Made by a program: the position numbers and the translations under genes. The notes beneath the pieces were generated by a model, which saw nothing but the letters and a program-made list of their open reading frames with translations, made no database searches and was not told the DNA's origin. DNA of 33,635 nt from Myxococcales bacterium (lineage in GTDB: Bacteria; Myxococcota_A; Polyangia; Polyangiales; Polyangiaceae), in contig JAAFHV010000082.1 of assembly GCA_013297655.1 (NCBI GenBank), forward strand, positions 1 to 33,635, in the 5' to 3' direction. Positions within the stretch are counted from its first letter, which is position 1. Each line of letters begins with the position of its first letter. This document shows, in pieces, positions 30,444-33,635 of the stretch.

Positions 30444-31946
30444 TCAAGGCTCGGGAAGGTCGCGCTCGTAGACGCGCCAGTGCTCCCCGCGGAACTTGAC
30501 GTGGTAGCGGCCGTGCTCGGGGGTGTAACCGGCGCCGCGGACGAGCACGTAGTCGTAAAAGGGATAGAGCTCGCTCTGAACCGACTCGGGGGTCCACTCC
30601 CAACGCTGCATCGGGGGCCTCCCCGGGGGCGGCATGAAGCCGTCCTTGTAGGAGAAGGGCCAGTGCTTGAAGTGGGCATACGAGAACTGCACGAAGCCGC
30701 CCTTTTTTGCCTGGTAGAACGACACGTAGTGCAAAAATGGGCTGTTGTTCGTCGTCACCGAGCCGCGGTCGAAGATGAGGCCGGCCACTTTTTTGCCGGG
30801 TTCCATCGTCGCGAGCGCCTCGTCGATTTCGCCCACCTCTTGCCGCTCGAAGCGAATGAACTTGGCGCACGTGTTCAACGTCGAGTGCAGTGCGATGCCG
30901 ACGAGCGCGGTCGTCACGAGCACGCCGCGCGGCCCGCGGGGGATCCGCAAGAGAGGAATCGCCGCCATCATGCCCGGCACCGCGAAGCGCTTCGCCACGA
31001 GCCAAACGTCACCGAGCTGGTCGCCGAGGAAAAAGTAGAAAAAGCCGCACGCCAAAGGCAAGAGTGCGTAGGGCCGGCTCTCCTTGCGCGAAGGATCGGG
31101 GTCCCCCTGCGCGAGGGCCAACCCGGCGACGCCCACGAGCGCCAGCATGAGCGCGATGCCCTCGTCCGAAGTGTCGCGAAAGACGTTGAACGTCCAGCCC
31201 GGTATTTCACCGAAGCTGCCCGCGAAATCGGGGTTCCTCACGAAGAGCGTGGAGAGGCCCCCGGCGGAGCTTTTCCCGGCGCTCGCGAAGAGTGTCCACC
31301 ACGCCGCGGCGAGCACCGAAGGCACCACCGGGAGCGCGGCGCGAACCCAGCTCCGCGGGCGCGCCCAGGGGAACACCGCCGCGTATCCGATGCCGAAGAG
31401 GGCAAACGGAAAGACGTGGGTATAGAAGAGCACGAGCGCGATGACCCCGAGCAAAATGCCAGTGCCGCGGGTGGGGCGATGCATGTCGCGGATGCCCACC
31501 GCGAGGCCCCAGAACATGAACGGAATGCCGAGCAGGTAAGGCAAGAACCCGAGCGTGAACATGGCATTCACGAGCATCGGGACGACGAAGATGCAGAGGC
31601 GCGGGTCCTTCCCGAGCGCCTTCAGGAGCTCGCGTAGGGCGAGGGGAGTGCCCGCGAGGTAAACGCACGAGATGGCGGCGTGGGCATACGGAACGCCGAC
31701 CACGTACGCCATGAGCGACCCGAGCACGTAGGCGAACACGTATTGTGTGCCGCCCAAGTTCATCCGGTAAAAATCGGAGAGGTGCAGGCTCGGATCGCCG
31801 AAGTCGTGGATGACGCGCAGGGTAGCGAGGTGGAACGGCGCATCTTGCAGCGGCGGGTGCTGCACGATCCACGCGGGCGCGGACGCAAGCACGGCGAGCG
31901 CGAGGTAGGCGATCGTCTGGGGGCGGATCCGAAGCGAGGGGCGCAT
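30444..31946 (-). CDS. Multi-pass membrane protein, GT-C glycosyltransferase-like
   Basis: This 500-residue protein has roughly ten hydrophobic segments between residues 10 and 360, for example TIAYLALAVLASAPAWIV, VFAYVLGSLMAYVVGV, GILLGVIALVLFYTHVF and VLVTTALVGIALH. The first outer loop reads PPLQDAPFHLATLRVIHDFGDPS, with acidic and His residues like the catalytic loop of GT-C lipid-linked sugar transferases. The C-terminal 130 residues form a soluble domain (GLIFDRGSVTTNN, WEWTPESVQSELYPFYDYVLVRG). The best reading is an envelope glycosyltransferase using a polyprenyl-phosphate sugar, but substrate and family are unassigned. It appears to be transcribed alone. Confidence 0.78.
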   Translation of the reverse strand: MRPSLRIRPQTIAYLALAVLASAPAWIVQHPPLQDAPFHLATLRVIHDFGDPSLHLSDFYRMNLGGTQYVFAYVLGSLMAYVVGVPYAHAAISCVYLAGTPLALRELLKALGKDPRLCIFVVPMLVNAMFTLGFLPYLLGIPFMFWGLAVGIRDMHRPTRGTGILLGVIALVLFYTHVFPFALFGIGYAAVFPWARPRSWVRAALPVVPSVLAAAWWTLFASAGKSSAGGLSTLFVRNPDFAGSFGEIPGWTFNVFRDTSDEGIALMLALVGVAGLALAQGDPDPSRKESRPYALLPLACGFFYFFLGDQLGDVWLVAKRFAVPGMMAAIPLLRIPRGPRGVLVTTALVGIALHSTLNTCAKFIRFERQEVGEIDEALATMEPGKKVAGLIFDRGSVTTNNSPFLHYVSFYQAKKGGFVQFSYAHFKHWPFSYKDGFMPPPGRPPMQRWEWTPESVQSELYPFYDYVLVRGAGYTPEHGRYHVKFRGEHWRVYERDLPEP

Positions 31947-32054
31947 GAAGCGGGGGCAACCTACACGAAATGCGCGCCGCGAAGAACGGCGAGCGACGCG
32001 CTCGATGTGACGCCCTCGATGTGCCGCACGACTGTCAGCGTCGCTCGTATGGGT

Positions 32055-32300
32055 TCAGCCGTCGGCGCCGGGCACGCACGTGCCGTCGAAGCCCATCCCG
32101 TTGTGGGCTCCGTCGCAGAACGGCTTGTTTTGGCTCCCGCCGCAGCGGCACAGGTACACGGGGAACTTCTTCGGGACGATCTCCTTCTGGGTGTCGCCGT
32201 CGAAGAGCTTGCATGGCTCACGGATCTGCAGCGGGCCGTTCTTGAAGAACGTGACGTTCGGCTTGTCCCTCGTCGGGGGCTTCCCAGGGTGGTCGCTCAT
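32055..32300 (-). CDS. CDGSH iron-sulfur domain protein
   Basis: The ATG at 32300 gives an 81-residue protein. It contains YLCRCGGSQNKPFCDGAH, the full CDGSH motif C-x-C-x2-(S/T)-x3-P-x-C-D-G-x-H that binds a 2Fe-2S cluster with three Cys and one His. The N-terminal half (FFKNGPLQIREPCKLFDGD) is typical of bacterial single-domain members of about 80 residues. Such proteins carry electrons or clusters; the partner is unknown. It starts 20 bases after the stop codon of the TrmH-like gene on the same strand, so the two may be co-transcribed. Confidence 0.93.
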   Translation of the reverse strand: MSDHPGKPPTRDKPNVTFFKNGPLQIREPCKLFDGDTQKEIVPKKFPVYLCRCGGSQNKPFCDGAHNGMGFDGTCVPGADG

Positions 32301-32320
32301 GAAGCGAGCGTACCCTCGTT

Positions 32321-33022
32321 TCAGACCGGATCGCCGAGCAGCTCGCGTGCGCGATCGACCGAGAAATACAGGCCCCTCGCGTAGAGGCGGCGGATCTCGG
32401 CGGGGGAGAGGTCGCCCGCGCGCCCGCGAATGGCGGCCGAGAGCAAAATCGCCGCGGTGACGCTCACGTTCAGGCTCTCCACGAAGCCGCGCATCGGCAC
32501 GCGCACCCGCTGCTCGCAGGCGGCCGCGAGCTCCTCCGCGATACCGTCGCGTTCGCTCCCCAGCACGAGCGCGACGCGGGGCACCTCCGCGAGCGACTCG
32601 GGGGAGAGCTCGCCCTCGGGGTGCGTCGCGACGAGGGTAAATCCCCTGGATTTGGCGTGTGCGACCGCGCCCGGCACGCTCGTGTGGCGAACGATGTCGA
32701 CCCACTTCTCGGACCCACGGGCCACGCTCGTGGCGGCGAGGAAGGGCCGATCGCGCTCGACCACGTGGAGCGCTTGCACGCCGAACGCTTCGCACGAGCG
32801 CAGCACCGCGGCGCCGTTGTGGGGGTCGTAAGGCGAGTCGAAGAGCACCGCGACGCTCTCGAGGCGGCGCGAGAGCACCGACATGATCCGGTCGCGTCGC
32901 TCTTGCCGAACGAACGACTCGAGGGTCGCGATCACCCTCTCCGGATCGTGACGCTCCACGCGGCGCACGAGCTCCGGGACGAGCTCGTCGGCGTTCACGA
33001 CCCCTTCGCTCTTTCTTCGCAT
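32321..33022 (-). CDS. TrmH/SpoU-family RNA 2'-O-methyltransferase
   Basis: The ATG at 33022 gives 233 residues with all three SpoU motifs: DPHNGAAVLRSCEAFG (66-81, Asn69 and Arg75), LVLGSERDGI (152-161) and VPMRGFVESLNVSVTAAI (175-192). These form the trefoil-knot SAM-binding site. The closest match in style is TrmH, which methylates G18 of tRNA, with N-terminal and C-terminal helices flanking the knot (LSPAEIRRLYARGLYFSV). Codon bias is poor before 33022, so the longer GTG start at 33118 is not used. It lies upstream of the CDGSH gene and diverges from the AsmA/TamB-like gene. Confidence 0.9.
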   Translation of the reverse strand: MRRKSEGVVNADELVPELVRRVERHDPERVIATLESFVRQERRDRIMSVLSRRLESVAVLFDSPYDPHNGAAVLRSCEAFGVQALHVVERDRPFLAATSVARGSEKWVDIVRHTSVPGAVAHAKSRGFTLVATHPEGELSPESLAEVPRVALVLGSERDGIAEELAAACEQRVRVPMRGFVESLNVSVTAAILLSAAIRGRAGDLSPAEIRRLYARGLYFSVDRARELLGDPV

Positions 33023-33222
33023 CGAGGCGTCCAGATAGTCGAAATGCCCGCGATCAAGCGAAAAAAGGCCCTGCCATGCGCGAGGCCGAGCGGCAGGAGC
33101 GTGAGGCGCTCGCGCCACGCGAAGAGCTGAGCGGGCTCGGGCGGCGACCGCGTCGCCTCCGCGATTGCTGGGAAAATGGGGTCGTTTAGGGGTACATTTC
33201 CGCGGCGGGGAGTCCCGCGACC
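33023..33222. other. Divergent promoter region
   Basis: This 200-base gap lies between the TrmH-like gene (-) and the AsmA/TamB-like gene (+). It has somewhat lower GC at about 33030-33065 and 33160-33200, the likely promoter zones. I see no other structure. Confidence 0.35.
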
Positions 33223-33635
33223 ATGCGCCCCTCCCTCTCTTCGTCGCTGCCGGCTCGCAGGAAAACGAAGTCCGTCGCGTGGGGGAAAGGCATCGCGCGG
33301 GCCTTGTGCTTCCTCCTCGCGTTCATCGGTCTCGTGCCGGTGGTCGTCGCCGCGCTGGTGCGCTCGGAGTACGTGCGTTCGATCATCTCGCGCGAGACGG
33401 CGAAGCTCGTCAAAGGCGAGGGCATCGTCGCGCGCTACGAGGTAGGGGTCTCGCTCCTGCCGCTCGCGGTCGAGCTGAAGAACGTGCGCGTCGAGTCGAC
33501 CGACGGCCAAGGCCCCTTCCTCGAGGCCCGCCGCGCCCTCGCGAAGCCGCGCCTCTTCGCCCTCATGGCGGGCAAGCTCGACATCGACCAAATCGAGGTG
33601 GAGTCACCGCGCGCGCGTGTCGTCATCAAGGACAG
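33223..33635 (+). CDS. AsmA/TamB-like inner-membrane protein, partial
   Basis: The frame opens at the ATG at 33223 (preceded by GGGGAG) and runs off the window end after 137 codons. It has a basic N-terminus, one membrane segment (about 27-46, ALCFLLAFIGLVPVVVAALV) and then a periplasmic beta-rich start: YVRSIISRETAKLV, ARYEVGVSLLPLAVELKNVRVES, AKPRLFALMAGKLDIDQIEVESPRARVVI. This is the usual beginning of AsmA/TamB/YhdP-type proteins, with a signal anchor followed by paired phrases on levels and L-x-I-D-x-I-x-V-x-x-P. Members form bridges that move lipids or help outer-membrane protein assembly. Which subgroup it is depends on the missing C-terminus. Confidence 0.72.
   Translation, partial: MRPSLSSSLPARRKTKSVAWGKGIARALCFLLAFIGLVPVVVAALVRSEYVRSIISRETAKLVKGEGIVARYEVGVSLLPLAVELKNVRVESTDGQGPFLEARRALAKPRLFALMAGKLDIDQIEVESPRARVVIKD

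Overview
The window is high-GC DNA (strong G/C bias at third codon positions, frequent GTG starts) from what is most likely a Myxococcota bacterium of the Polyangia/Polyangiales type. This is an inference from gene content. The window holds a membrane-anchored Hanks-type kinase, two adjacent PilT-family ATPases, three consecutive bactofilins, an ArsA-family ATPase, RNase J, and many lipoproteins with glycine- or proline-rich spacers. There is no rRNA, tRNA, CRISPR array, transposase or phage gene that I can see.

Layout. 1-1100: a 500-base leader with a 16-bp inverted repeat, then a DUF962/Mpo1-like membrane protein. 1218-2795 (-): a Ser/Thr kinase. 2796-3488: a gene-poor stretch with eight copies of a 25-bp tandem repeat. 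3489-4883 (+): a secreted lipoprotein, followed by a 270-bp palindromic element (4882-5151) and a bidirectional hairpin. 5289-8380 (-): a pilT gene and a longer PilT-like gene with a proline-rich linker. 8627-9136 (-): a small lipoprotein. 9187-9500 (+): a decayed flavoprotein pseudogene. 9507-12502 (-): an LTA-synthase-like sulfatase-fold membrane enzyme and a nucleoside deoxyribosyltransferase-like protein. 12626-14701 (+): a lipoprotein GH13 alpha-amylase with a strong terminator, followed by a 500-bp non-coding block with a 22-bp inverted repeat and a 78-base polypurine tract. 15212-16547: a metallo-beta-lactamase-fold lipoprotein and a convergent HIT protein. 16712-21422 (-): a tight two-gene operon of large, unrecognised envelope lipoproteins. 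21709-22329 (+): a SOUL protein. 22448-23900 (+): an Imm10-type immunity gene followed by small overlapping and frameshifted remnants. 23907-24836 (-): an ArsA-like ATPase. 25048-27624 (+): RNase J and a protein of unknown function. 27718-29891 (-): a cyclophilin and three bactofilins. 30023-33022: an unknown cytoplasmic protein, a GT-C-like multi-pass membrane protein, a CDGSH protein and a TrmH-like methyltransferase. 33223-end (+): the N-terminus of an AsmA/TamB-like protein.

How the parts fit. Most genes are single transcription units or pairs concerned with the envelope and surface: type IV pilus retraction, bactofilin scaffold, lipoproteins, LtaS-like enzyme and TamB-like transport. RNase J, TrmH-like methyltransferase, cyclophilin and HIT are housekeeping. 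The best candidates for something undescribed are the 857/709-residue lipoprotein operon, the PilT-like protein with two N-domain-like segments, and the eroded immunity locus. The clearest direct sequence findings are the multiply frameshifted flavoprotein remnant, the one-base T-run frameshift at 23621-23624, and the 46-bp-arm inverted-repeat element at 4882-5151.
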